A DNA stretch of 64,000 bases from Penaeus vannamei. Its lineage: Eukaryota; Arthropoda; Malacostraca; Decapoda; Penaeidae. Below the pieces are notes generated by a model that had not been told where the DNA came from, searched no databases, and worked only from the letters and a program-made list of their open reading frames with translations. Shown piece by piece: positions 38,641 to 49,824 of the stretch. Made by a program: the position numbers and the translations under genes. Location of the stretch: the NCBI RefSeq assembly GCF_042767895.1, contig NC_091571.1, positions 19,189,779 through 19,253,778 on the forward strand, read 5' to 3'. Positions within the stretch are counted from its first letter, which is position 1; the number at the start of each line of letters is the position of its first letter.

Positions 38641-40121
38641 CTTTTAACCTCCCCAATGAACAACTACCCTCCGGTAAGCCCTATCCCCCCTTTTAATTAA
38701 CTTCCCCTTCAACCCCTATCCCTGTGTGACGGCATCTTCGACCTCATCTCCCACCTCATTTCCCTCACATCGCGTAAGCGTCCCGCATCCTAATCCTTAC
38801 CCTCATCTCACTGGTTCCGGATTTCCGACACGTGGCATCTGCCGCTCGTACCCGAGCCATGACCGCGGCTCCTTTGTCGTAAGGAGTGCCAACGCGCGAG
38901 CCGGGGAGGAGGTGCCACGGCCAGTGATGATAATCCACCCGTGATGTGACGCAGGCGGGGGAGATAGACTCGTTGCGGTCGCATCCGCTTTCATCCTCCT
39001 TCCATCCTGGCAGTCTCGAGGTTAGCCGAGGGCACCACCGTTGCCATGGGCGATAAGTCTGTGCACGGTGGAGCCGCAGATGGCGCCTGGCAGGCTGCCC
39101 CCCTACCCCCTCCTCCCCTGTTAGCCGAGCGCAACCCGCAGCCCGGGCATGGCCACCCTTGCTGGCGCGGAGCTGGCCCGCCAACTCAACGCCAAACGGG
39201 TGAATCATGCCATGGCTGCGGCGAGCACAGATGGCGCGGGGCCTCCCCTCGCCAGCCTTTTCCCGCCTTTTCCGACTCCAGTCATCTATCCCCCATCTAT
39301 TACCCCGCACGCTGGGTTAAGCCACGGCTCTTTCTCTCTCACTAAATCATCCTTTCTATCCCCTCCTTATCCTTCCCCTCTCCCTCCTATCTTCCCCCCC
39401 TTCTCTCTCGATTTCGATTTCGATTTCGAGTTCAGCACTCACGATCCTCCAGCCGAACAAGACACAGCAAGCAGCAACTAGGCCTACCCAGGCCTTAGCC
39501 GACGGGTGAGCCGCGCCCCGGCTCTCCCCGGCGATCTCCAGCACACCAGCCATACCTGTGGGCACTCACACCCACACGCAAAAGCTCCTTAAAGAGATGA
39601 TTGACACCAACCTATGGCGGATACCAATCCATTGCCATACTGGTGACTTTCCGGAGTAACACAAATACCCAGCTTTCTGGAGTATCACGGTTATCGCTCG
39701 CTCGCTTAGCTCCCTCACTGAGAAGAGAGAAGTGTGTAAAGAAGAGGGGGGGGGGGGGAAGGAAGAGTGGGGATAGGAGAAGGATAAGGAGGAGGAAAAG
39801 AATTTCAGGAGAAGAAGAAGGAGCCGGGGCTTCACCCAGCCTGCGGGGTAAACTTGGGGTAATAGTGGAGTGGGTTTGTTGAAAGAGGAAAAGGATCGAG
39901 GGGCCCAGCGCCATCGGCAGACTTTCGTGTTCACCGCGCGGCCGTACCTCGCGAGATCGTGCGGCGGGGCAAGGCCGCGACTCGTGGCGCGGGGAATACC
40001 CCCACGACCTTGAGCGCGGCTCGCCTCACCACATTTTTCCCACGGGGCGTGGAGCCTCCCTATGGCGAACACGGAGCCTCTCGGCTAACTGAGGGGGAGA
40101 GGAAAGAAGTTAGCAGGTTTT
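38641..40121. other. Unassigned GC-rich segment between LINE-2 and satellite B
   Basis: These 1.5 kb are much GC-richer than the satellite around them. Open frames on both strands (for example 38765-39310 minus) show no family signature and I do not call them genes. Notable contents are repeated ATGGCGCC words, an inverted repeat with arms at 39301 and 39821, a G run near 39747-39758 and an A/G-rich tract at 39720-39830. It may be the tail of another transposon inserted with or beside LINE-2. Confidence 0.5.
39301..39850. repeat. Inverted repeat pair with ~490-bp interior
   Basis: The 30-bp segment at 39301-39330 matches the reverse complement of 39821-39850 at 27 of 30 positions (key words TACCCCGCA, GCTGGGT, GGCTC). 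Weaker pyrimidine-rich similarity continues inward for about 80 bp. It could be terminal repeats of a small non-autonomous element or an old inverted duplication. Confidence 0.6.
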
Positions 40122-40182
40122 TATAATGACATATAATGGCGCCATCTGCATACCGCAGATGGCGCCATTATATGTCATTATA
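40122..40182. repeat. Perfect 28-bp fold-back hairpin at the island/satellite border
   Basis: Arms at 40122-40149 and 40155-40182 are perfect complements around a 5-bp loop (ATACC). The inner part is TGGCGCCATCTGC, itself containing GGCGCC. The outer end (TGTCATTATA) is satellite B sequence, so the hairpin includes a short inverted copy of the satellite edge. Confidence 0.97.
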
Positions 40183-42718
40183 ATTATTACTATTGTCATT
40201 ATCATTTCGAAAATTATCATTATTGCTATTATTATTATGAAAATAGTTATGATGATGAAAATAGCAATAATAGATAGTATAATAATCATAACTGCAATAA
40301 TGATGATAATAATGATAATCATTATGATAATGACTATAATGATAATAATCATAAGAATAATGACAGTAATGATAATAATGATGATAATACTTATTATCCA
40401 GTCCATTTATAATGAAATAAAGGCCAAAAGTAATAAAATCCCAAAAGTCGAAAAAACGAAAAAAAATCTAGCGTATTACAGCCTTTTGAGAGAAACGTCG
40501 TAAAAAACCTTTTCGCTTTTTATTGGTAATTATAAGGATTTTAACATTAATTCAGGTAATAGGGATGATTTTCATGATAATTCCTTCATTATATGCAATA
40601 ATGATAATAATGATGATAATGACAATGGTAATGACAATATTAATGATAGTAATGATAAAATCATAATCATAATGATAATTTTGATTATTACTGCAACAAT
40701 AGCAATAATCAACTCTATTCCAGTAATTTTCATACTAATAATGACAATAGAAATAATAATAACATCATTATCATTGTCATTATAATTATTATTATTGTCA
40801 TTATAATTTCTAAAATTATCATTATTGCTATTACCATTATAAAAATAGTGATGATGATGAAAATAGCTATAATAATTAGCAAAATAATCATTATAACTGC
40901 AATAATGATGATAATAATGATGATAATGACTAAATTGATAATAATCATAAAAATAATGATAGTCATGATAATAATGATGATAATAATTATTATCCAGTCC
41001 ATTTATAATGAAATAAAGGCCAAAAGTAATAAAATCCCAAAAGTCGAAAAAACGGCAAAATCTAGCGTATTACAGCCTTTTGAGAGAAACGTCGAAAAAA
41101 AACTTTTCGCTTTTTATTGGTAATTATGAGGATTTTAACATTAATTCAGGTAATTGTGATGATTTTCATGATAATTCCTTCATTATATGCAATAATGATG
41201 ATAATTATGAGGATAATGACAATAATAATGATAATAATGATAAAATCAGAATTATAATGATAATTTTGATAATTACTGCAATAATAATAATAATAAACTC
41301 TATTCCAATAATTTTCAGATTAATAATGACAATAGAAATAATAATAACATCATTATCATTGTCATTATAATTATTACTATTTTCATTATTATTTCTAAAA
41401 TTATCATTATTACTATTATCATTATAAAAATAGTTATGATGATGAAAATTGCTATAATAATTAGTATAATAATCATTATAACTCCAATAATGATGATAAT
41501 CATGATGATAATGACTATAATGATAATAATCATAAGAATAATGACAATAATGATAATAATGATGATAATAATTATTATCCAGTCCATTTATAATGAAATA
41601 AAGGCAAAAGTAATAAAACCTCAAAAGTCGAAAAAACGAAAACAAATCTAACGTATTACAGCCTTTTCAGAGAAACGTCGAAAAAAAACTTTTTCGCTTT
41701 TTATTGGTAATTATGAGGATTTTAACATTAATTCAGGTAATTGTGATGATTTTCATGATAATTCCTTTATTATATGCAATAATGATGATAATTATGACGA
41801 TAATGACAATGATAATGACAATAATAATGATAATAATAAAATCATAATAATCATATAAGGATAATTTTAATAATTACTTCAAATAATAGCAATAATCAAC
41901 TCTATTCCAATAATTTTCAGACTAATAATGACAATAGAAGTAATAATAACATCATTATCATTGTCATTATAATTATTACTATTGTCATTATTATTTCTAA
42001 ATTTATCATTATTGCTATTATTATTATAAAAAAAGTTATGATGATGAAAATAGCTATAATAATTAGCATAATAATCATTATAACTGCAATAATGATGATA
42101 ATAATGATGACAATCATGAGGATAATGACTATAATGATAATAATCATAAGAATAATGGCAGCAATGATAATAATGATGATAATAATTATTATCCAGTCCA
42201 TTTATAATGAAATAAAGGCCAAAAGTAATAAAGTCCCAAAAGTCGAAAAAAACGGCAAAATCTAGCGTATTACAGCCTTTTGAGAGAAACGTCGAAAAAA
42301 AACCTTTTCGCTTTTTATTGGTATTTATGAGGATTTTAACATTAATTCAGGTAATTGTGATAATTTTCATGATAATTCCTCCATTATATGCAATAATGAT
42401 GATAATTTTGACGGTGATGACAATGATAATGACAAAATAATGATAATAATGATAAAATCATAATTATAAGGATAATTTTGATAATTACTTCAATAATAGC
42501 AATAATCAACTCTATTTCAATAATTTTCAGACTAATAATGACAATAGAAAAAATAATAACATCATTATCATTGTCATTATAATTACTATTGTCATTATTA
42601 TTTCTAAAATTATCATTATTCTAAAATTATCATTATTTTTATTGGTAATTATGATGATTTTAACATTAATTCAGGCAATTGTGATGATTTTCATGACAAT
42701 TCCTTCATTATATGCAAT
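40173..42718 (+). repeat. Satellite B, right block part 1 (plus orientation)
   Basis: Four boxes (near 40430, 41030, 41630 and 42220) lie at ~600-bp spacing, with AAATCCCAAAAGTCGAAAAA, AAATCTAGCGTATTACAGCC and GAGAAACGTCG reading on the plus strand. This is the opposite of the block left of the island. The monomer is cut by LINE-3 after TTCATTATATGCAAT. Confidence 0.93.
42700..42718. repeat. Target-site duplication of LINE-3, left copy
   Basis: TTCCTTCATTATATGCAAT is repeated at 45870-45888 with a single A/T difference. It is normal satellite B sequence. Confidence 0.9.
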
Positions 42719-45700
42719 TCTTCTTCTTCTCCAAGTTTTCCCGTTTTACATTACAGGGTCGCTGCAGCTATCCTCTTCCTCCAGGTTTCCCGGTTCAGTG
42801 CGTCTTCCTCTAATGCTTCTATCTCTTCTCAGCCAGTCCATCCATCTCAATTTCGGCCTTCCTTTTCGTTTTCTTGCTGGTGGTGTGATCTCTAGCACTC
42901 TGCGCTCAGCATACTCCTCGTCTTTTCTTTTCACATGACCAAACCACTTTAGTCGGGCTTTCCTGAACTGTTCCGTAATGTGCGTGATTCCCAATTTTTC
43001 TCGAATCACTTCATTCCTCACGTGATCTTTCAATGTGTGGCCACATGCCCATCTGCACATTTTCATTTCTGCCACTTCTAGTCTCTTGGTGTTACGGGTA
43101 CTCAGGGGTACCGTTTCCATTGGATTACCAACATGTGGATCCTGCCTTTCACTTTCGATGGTATACTTTTGTCGCAGAGGATACCAGACATCTTCCAGTT
43201 GTTCCATCCACATTGTATCCTTCGGTATACTTCTGCCCCGACTCCTCAATCTGTCTCAAGTGTACTTCCCAGGTACTTAAATGCCATTGTTTCTGGTAAC
43301 TGTCTCTGCAACATTTCCACACTCCCAGTTGATATCCCATTCAGGCACATATATTCAGTCTTTGATCTTGAGATCTTCATTCCTCTTCTCTCCAGTGCAT
43401 ATCTCCACTGCTCCAGATCTTCTTCCAGCTCTAGCTTCTCTCTCGCACACAATACCACATCATCGGCAAACATCATATTCCAGGGGGCTTTCCTTCTGCA
43501 ATCTTTCGTGAGCAAGTCCATAATGATGGCAAACAGAAATGGACTCAATGCTGATCCTTGGTGTAATCCGACTTGTATTGGGAGATTGTGTAGTTCCCAC
43601 TGCACACTTCACTTCACTCACGCAACATTCATACATGTCTTTGACCACTCTTATGTATTTCTCAGGTACCCCTTTATCTCGCATGCACCAATAGAGCTCC
43701 TCTCTTGGTACTCTGTCATAAGCCTTCTCCAGGTCAATAAACACACTGTGTAATTCTTCCTGGCTCTCTCTGAATTTCTCTTGTAATTGACTCAACACAC
43801 AGATGGCATCTGTTGTTGACTTGCCTTTCATGAAGCCAAACTAATCTCCACGATGTTCCTTAACCGGCTCTCCTGCACTCTTTCATATAGTTTTATGCTG
43901 TGGCTCATGAGCTTGATGCCTCGGTAGTTACCACATTCCATGATGTCTCCTTTATTCTTGAAAATTGGTATTAAAGTGCTTTTCCGCCATTCATCAGGGA
44001 CTTTCTCCTCCTCCATGATTTTGTTGAGTTCTTGCTTCAGATATTCAATTCCAGTAATTCCTAAGCTCTTCCACACCTCGACCGGTAGATTGTCTGGGCC
44101 CACTGCTTTGCCATTCTTCATCATCTTCATAGCATTCTCCACCTCCTCACTTGTGATCTCACTAGGCCTTTTCTCCACGACTCTCTGGGTCTCTTTCCTG
44201 CTTTTTCTAGGGTTCTCCTCATTCATCAGTTTGCTGAAATATTCTTGCCATCTCTTCAGTATCTCAGCATTTTCCACTAACACATTGCCCTTTTCATCCT
44301 TGGTCAGCTTTGTCTGGTAGATGTCTTTGAGTTCTTGTCTCTCTGCATCGCCATTCTCAGTGCCCGCTTCTGTCCATCGATGGTCCCCATGTCCTCATAC
44401 AGCACTTGGTATGCTCTTGCCTTTGCCCCGGCAACACTCTTCTTTGCTTCTTTCTTTGCCAACTTGTATACTTCTTTATTCTCATCGTTATTCTCCATGT
44501 CTAAGATTTTCTTTGCTTCCTTCTTCCTCTTGAGGCTCTCCTGTACCTCATCATTCCACCACCATGTCTTTTTTCCAGGTTTGCACTTTCCTGATGTTCT
44601 CCCTAACAGTCTTTCTCCTAGCTTTCTCAGGTATTCCGTCACTTCCTCAAAGCTCCTATTTCCTTCCCTTTCACTCTGCTGTAGTTTGTCTCTTGCTGCT
44701 GCCACAAACTGGCTCTGCGTATCTTTGTCTGCCAATTTCCACCATTTTGTTCTTTGTACTCCTATTACTTTCCTCCTTGGTGTTACACTCATACCCAGTG
44801 TACATACAAGTGGTCTGTGCTGGCTGGTTACACTCTCACCCAAGATCACCTTGCAGTCTTTTATGCTTCCTCTGTCACTCATTCTACACAAGATGTAATC
44901 AATTTTTGACTCTGCATCTCTGCTCTTATATGTTATCCTGTGTCTCTCTGCTTTCTTGAAGAAAGTGTTAACTATTCGAAGGCTGTGACTCATAGCAAAG
45001 TCAACCAACTGATCGCCTGCCACGTTGCTCGCTCCAACTCATATTCCAATGGTATCCTCCTTTCCTCTGTTGTTGCTTCCGCAGTGGCCGTTGAAGTCTC
45101 CTCCAATCCATAGCCTTTCACTCTCCGGTATTTCCCTCAGATCTTCCTCTAGGTCTTCCCAAAACTGCGTTTTCTCTTCTTCATCACAGCCCATTTGGGG
45201 TGCATAAGCACTCATGATGTTTACAATTTCTCCTTCAAGATCCACTTTCATCCAGATAATCCTGTCTGATCGCCTTTTCACACTCAAGACGCCTTTCTTG
45301 ATGTCATCATTCAGGATAATACCAACTCCATTACGTTTTCCATTGCTCCCGTTGTAGAACAACTTGAAGCCATTTCCGATTTCCTTCGCCTTGCAGCCTT
45401 TCCATTTCGTCTCCTGGACAAACGTGATGTTAATCCTGCGCCTTTCCATCAGTTCCACTATCTCCTGTCCTCTTCCTGTCATACTCCCAACGTTCAAGGT
45501 GGCTATCCGAATTGTTGCCTTTACGTCCTCTACTCTCTCCCTCCTCCTCTGAGCTATCTTCCTTAGCCGTATCCGCTCTTGATACGGTAGCCGTCGTCCA
45601 TTTCTCACAAGTGTACGGCGATGTCCTTGCGCGTCGCTTGTGGGGAACGCCCTAGCCAGGTCTGGATTCTGATTTGCCTCATTTGGTTGGAGCAAAGTTT

Positions 45701-45869
45701 TATGCCGGATGCCCTTCCTGACGCAACCCTCACCAATTTATCCGGGCTTGGGACCGGCACGTTTCCCAGACTGTGGAGGTTCTCCGAGGTTAACGACTTG
45801 AAAAGAACAAGCCTCAATGGGTGGTCTTCTAAACCGAGTAAACTCCCCGTCCAGTAATACGTGGCTGGT
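42719..45869 (-). mobile_element. LINE-3: RTE-type non-LTR retrotransposon, full-length insertion
   Basis: A 3151-bp minus-strand element lies between two copies of a 19-bp direct repeat (42700-42718 and 45870-45888, one mismatch), a target-site duplication. Its 5' leader, read on the minus strand from about 45790, contains CAGTCTGGGAAACGTGCCGG and GGAAGGGCATCCGGC, words I recognise from RTE leaders in other animals. The 3' end is short and terminates in GAAGAAGAAGAA, in keeping with the simple-repeat tails of RTE elements. It interrupts a satellite B monomer, so the satellite is older. Confidence 0.92.
42746..45695 (-). pseudogene. RTE ORF2: endonuclease plus reverse transcriptase, frameshifted
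   Basis: This is the single large protein of RTE elements. The endonuclease domain has IRIATLNVGSMTGRG, FVQETKWKG, NGVGIILNDD, SAYAPQMGC, IGGDFNGHCG, SKIDYILC and TSQHRPLVC. RT follows with [45 protein letters not shown] (motif A), [13 protein letters not shown] (motif B) and [11 protein letters not shown] (motif C), and a C-terminal RLKWFGHVKRKDEEYA block. All catalytic residues I can check are present. The reading frame changes near 45030, 44300, 43840, 43590 and 43250, so it is not translatable as assembled. Its length is close to a complete RTE ORF2, and good conservation plus the flanking duplication suggest a fairly recent insertion. Confidence 0.92.
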
Positions 45870-45888
45870 TTCCTTCATTTTATGCAAT
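45870..45888. repeat. Target-site duplication of LINE-3, right copy
   Basis: TTCCTTCATTTTATGCAAT matches the left copy at 18 of 19 positions; satellite B resumes in register after it. Confidence 0.9.
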
Positions 45889-47268
45889 AATGATGATAAT
45901 TATGATGATAATATCAATGATAATGACAATAATAATGATAATAATGATAAAATCATAATTATAATGATAATTTTGATAATTACTGCAATAATAGCAATAA
46001 TCAACTCTACTCCAATAATTTTCAGACTAATAATGACAATAGAAATAATATCATTATCATTGTCATTATAATTATTACTATTGTCAATATTATTTCTAAA
46101 ATTATCATTATTGCTATTATCATTATAAAAATAGTTATGATGATGAAAATAGCTATAATAATTAGCATAGTAATCATTATAACTGCAATAATGATGATAA
46201 TAATGATAATCATGATGATAATGACTATAATGATAATAATCATAAGAATAATGACAGTAATGATAATAATGATGATAATAATTATTATCCAGTCCATTTA
46301 TAATGAAATAAAGGCCAAGAGTAATAAAATCCAAGAATTCGAAAAAAACGGCAAAATCTAGCGTAGAAACGTCGAAAAAAAACCTTTTCGCTTTTTATTG
46401 GTAATTATGAGGATTTTAACATTAATTCAGATAATTGTGATGATTTTCATGATAATTCCTTCATTATATGCAATGATGATAATTGTGATGATAATGACAA
46501 TGATAATGACAATAATAATGATAAAATCATAATTATAAGGATAATTTTGATAATTACTGCAATAATAACAATAATCAACTCTATTCCAATAATTTTCTGA
46601 CTAATAATGACAATAGAAATAATAATAACATCATTATCATTGCCATTATAATTATTACTATTGTCATTATTAATTCTAAAATTATCATTATTGCCATTAT
46701 CATTATAAAAATAGTTATGATGATGAAAATAGCTATAATAATTAGCATAATAATCATTATAACTGCAATAATGATTATCATAATGATAATCATGATGATA
46801 ATGACTATAATGATAATCATAATAATGACAATAATGATAATAATGATAATTATTATCCAGTCCACTTATAATGAAATAAAGGCCAAAAGTAATAAAATCC
46901 CAAAAGTCGAAAAAACGGCAAAATCTAGCGTATTACAACCTTGTGAGAGAAACATCGAAAAAAAAACCTTTTCGCTTTTTATTGGTAATTATGAGGATAT
47001 TAACATTAATTCAGGTAATTGTGATGATTTTGATGATAATTCCTTCATTATATGCAATAATGATAATTATGATGATATTGTAAATAAAGTAATAAAATCC
47101 CAAAAGTCGAAAAAACGGCAAAATCTAGCGTATTACAGCCTTTTGAGAGAAACGTCGAAAAAAAACGTTTCGCTTTTTATTGGTAATTATAAGGATTTTA
47201 ACATTAATTCAGGTAATTGTGATGATTTTCATGATAATTCCTTCATTATATGCAATAATGAGGATAAC
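45889..47268 (+). repeat. Satellite B, right block part 2
   Basis: The array continues from LINE-3 with boxes near 46310, 46900 and 47100. The last two are only about 200 bp apart, because most of one monomer is deleted (GATATTGTAAATAAAGTAAT join near 47070-47090). Confidence 0.92.
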
Positions 47269-47909
47269 TGTAGTGTACGGCTCCGTACGTCCCGACTCTA
47301 AGGATGATGTCATCTCCATGAACATCGGCCAAAGCAACACGACCCGCCAGAGACGAAGTCCCCGCCGTGTGCCACATGCGGTTATATCTCGCAGACGTAT
47401 TTTTTCCTCCGCAGGCTTTCTTATTCATTTATTTTATTTTTACAAGTTCAACCACCAGTCAAGAAGGATAGAGTTGACTGTATGTTTGTAGTGATGAAAT
47501 GAAAGTTATTTTTATAACCATGAACGTAATTCTAACCAAGTCTCACTATTTTTATGGCGTTGAAGTCGCCAAGCGACTTATATATTTTTAAACCTGAATA
47601 TTGTAAATATATTAAGGCTGAAATGCACAGTTCTTCCCACAACTATTCATTATCGGATTTTCTCCGTATCCTTTCCTTTATTTATTTTTTTTCTAATGTT
47701 CTTTCCTCTTGCCGACGTCTCCAAATTGTCGCGATAACCACCGAAGGAAGTGACGGTCGTTACCTAGCTTCTTTTTTGTTTTTTCCCTTCCCTCTCTCGT
47801 CTCGGTTGTTTGGATTGCCGAATTATCGGCTTGGTCTTCAGCCACTTCATTTGCCTATTTCCTTCTTTCGCGCCATGCCTGGGGCTTGGCTTGGGGGTTT
47901 CTTTCGGGG

Positions 47910-47916
47910 TATATAG
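47910..47916 (+). promoter_or_regulatory. Possible TATA box of the LTR-like element
   Basis: TATATAG follows GGGG in CTTTCGGGGTATATAGACTA, about 640 bp inside the element, with a possible polyadenylation signal AATAAA 420 bp downstream. This is inferred from position only. Confidence 0.3.
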
Positions 47917-48243
47917 ACTAGTGGTTGAGGGAAGGAAAATAACTTCGGTCCTGACCTCTGTCCCGCACTTTGGTCCTTCGCGGTTACAATTTTACCTGTG
48001 TTGTGCTCTCGCTCGGATTTACCCTGGGATATACTTTGCGCACGGATTTACCAGGATTGCTGAGTATCTCCTCAAAGCTAAGTGACATGGTTGTGTGTAG
48101 GAGACGACTGGTCTCTTTTGGACTTTAGCGTGACATGCTGCATTATTATCTGCAGGGTGCACCCTTTCGTGAAGTCCCATAACATTTTTGCGTATTTCCC
48201 AGTGTTTGAGAGCATTAGGACCAAGTGATTTAAAGGAACACTG

Positions 48244-48812
48244 CTTGAGGATCCGTACCTCCAGTGTAATCATTTTTATAACTAAGTTATTACTTAGTTT
48301 CTTTTCATTCCTGCCTGAGGATCCGTACCTCCTGGAATAAAGATCTTTTTCAGTACCTTTACGTACTTTATCGTTGATTGTTTTGTTTCGCTTAATGCGT
48401 GTTTGTTGATTTCTGCTTGATCTTGTTGGTGATCAAGCAGCCCTTTGTGATTGTACCTTCAGGGTGACTCTCCCTTTTTATGACTTAAGTTAATACTTCG
48501 TTTTATTTCGTTCGTACTTGAGGATTCATATCTCCTGTACATTTATTTTACAACCAAGTTAATTCATGTTACTTTCGTCCCTGCTTGAGGATTCGTACCT
48601 CTGGGGATAAAGATCTTTATCAAGATCTTTTTTTCGTAATTGTTTGATATAGGTTTCTGTTGATCTCTGCCTGACCTTGTGGGTGATCAGGCAGACTTTG
48701 TTGCTCCGTATCTCCTGATAAAGAGCCTTTATCACATGATATGTGATTTTTGTTGTTGTTGTCGTTTGTTGTTTCGGCTGATTCCTGTCTGACCTTGTGG
48801 GTGTTCAGGCAG
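48244..48812 (+). repeat. Repeated hairpin module in the LTR-like element
   Basis: Two motifs alternate. First, TTGAGGATCCGTACCTCC and variants occur at 48244, 48314, 48517 and 48584, each able to pair GAGG with CCTC. Second, a stem-loop occurs at 48413-48440 (CTGCTTGATC...GATCAAGCAG), 48667-48694 (CTGCCTGA...TCAGGCAG) and 48785-48812 (CTGTCTGA...TCAGGCAG). The first and second stem-loops differ by paired substitutions that keep the stem. A 16-bp palindrome (GATAAAGATCTTTATC) lies at 48606. Confidence 0.8.
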
Positions 48813-49824
48813 TCTTCGTGAATAGTCCCTTCCTTGACTTTTTCAGCCTTCTTATTAATTTATTTCTTAATTCTTATGCACACAAGTACTCTTATTAGGT
48901 ATCCGTCAGCATTAGCTTTGGTTTAACAGTTAGCATCCATTTGGGTTGGATGTTAACAATTTAACGTAATTTAGGGACTTGGATGTTTTTATGCTGACCC
49001 CCTAATAACAGTACTTCTGGAGTTGGGACGTCAACTTAGGGAGGACATTTTTATATTTCGTGGTAAGTTTTATCTGGTGTTAATTTCTCGTGCATCACCT
49101 CCGCTGTGATAAATCGGTGATGCACACACCTTTGTCTACCTTTCCATGACTGAAAATGCCTGTACCCTAGTGAGTGCAACTTGCTCCTAAAATAAACATC
49201 ATACCATCTTAGAGCTTTTACCCAATTCCAGTCAGGACATAAATTGCTCTTATTTACCACCACTGAAGTTCTGGTTCTGACCAAGATTAGATGCATAAAA
49301 TCTTTCTCTGACTCGGGTCTCCTAAACAGCATATTGCTGGTTGCTCTGATATCCCGCAACCCTTGAAAGGCTGTAAAAAGGCTAGTCAAATCAGAGAATA
49401 TTAAGCTGATATTAAAAGAACAGATCAATTTTGCTATACCTGGGTTCCCGCTCCCAGCAGGCAGATGCTCAAACCGAAGGGAAGAAGAAGTGTATGATCT
49501 TGCTTTTTTCTTCCAAACACGTCCACGCAGACGCTCAGCCTACGCTATCTCCCTTTTCACATCTACACACTTACACATCCAACATTCAATACACGCATCC
49601 TGTACTTTCCTTCCACCCTTCTCTGATACAACGCCTACACCCACTTACACAACACACACGGTTCCCGAACCTACTAATCGGGTGGTAGCAGCGTGCCGCA
49701 GGCCTGGAACCTTACATCTGTTCACTGCAGACGAATCTTTTCCCTTGAGCAAAAACTCCATATTCTCGGTTGAGCCCGGACTCAACCAGACAACTTAAGT
49801 CTACTGGGTCTACGCCCCGCTACA

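Larger units (their letters stand above)
47269..49824 (+). mobile_element. Candidate solo LTR, 2.56 kb, non-coding
   Basis: The insert begins TGTAGTGTACGG and ends CCCCGCTACA, so it has the 5'-TG...CA-3' ends and TGTAG/CTACA short inverted termini of LTRs. Satellite B breaks in the middle of a monomer and resumes with a possible 5-bp target duplication (ATAAC / ATAAT). A TATA-like box lies at 47910 and an AATAAA at 48336. No gag or pol similarity is visible; a 125-codon minus-strand frame (49051-49428) is unrecognised. The interior at 48244-48812 has repeated hairpins. 2.56 kb is large for a solo LTR, so an alternative is an unknown non-autonomous element. Confidence 0.5.

Noticed and set aside
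38765..39310. A 181-codon minus-strand gene in the GC-rich segment
   Set aside because: Composition is Arg/Gly/Ala-rich with long frames on the opposite strand as well, typical of GC-rich non-coding DNA; no family recognised.
49051..49428. A 125-codon minus-strand gene in the LTR-like insert
   Set aside because: No motif, no start context, and no related frame elsewhere; a chance frame of this length is unremarkable.
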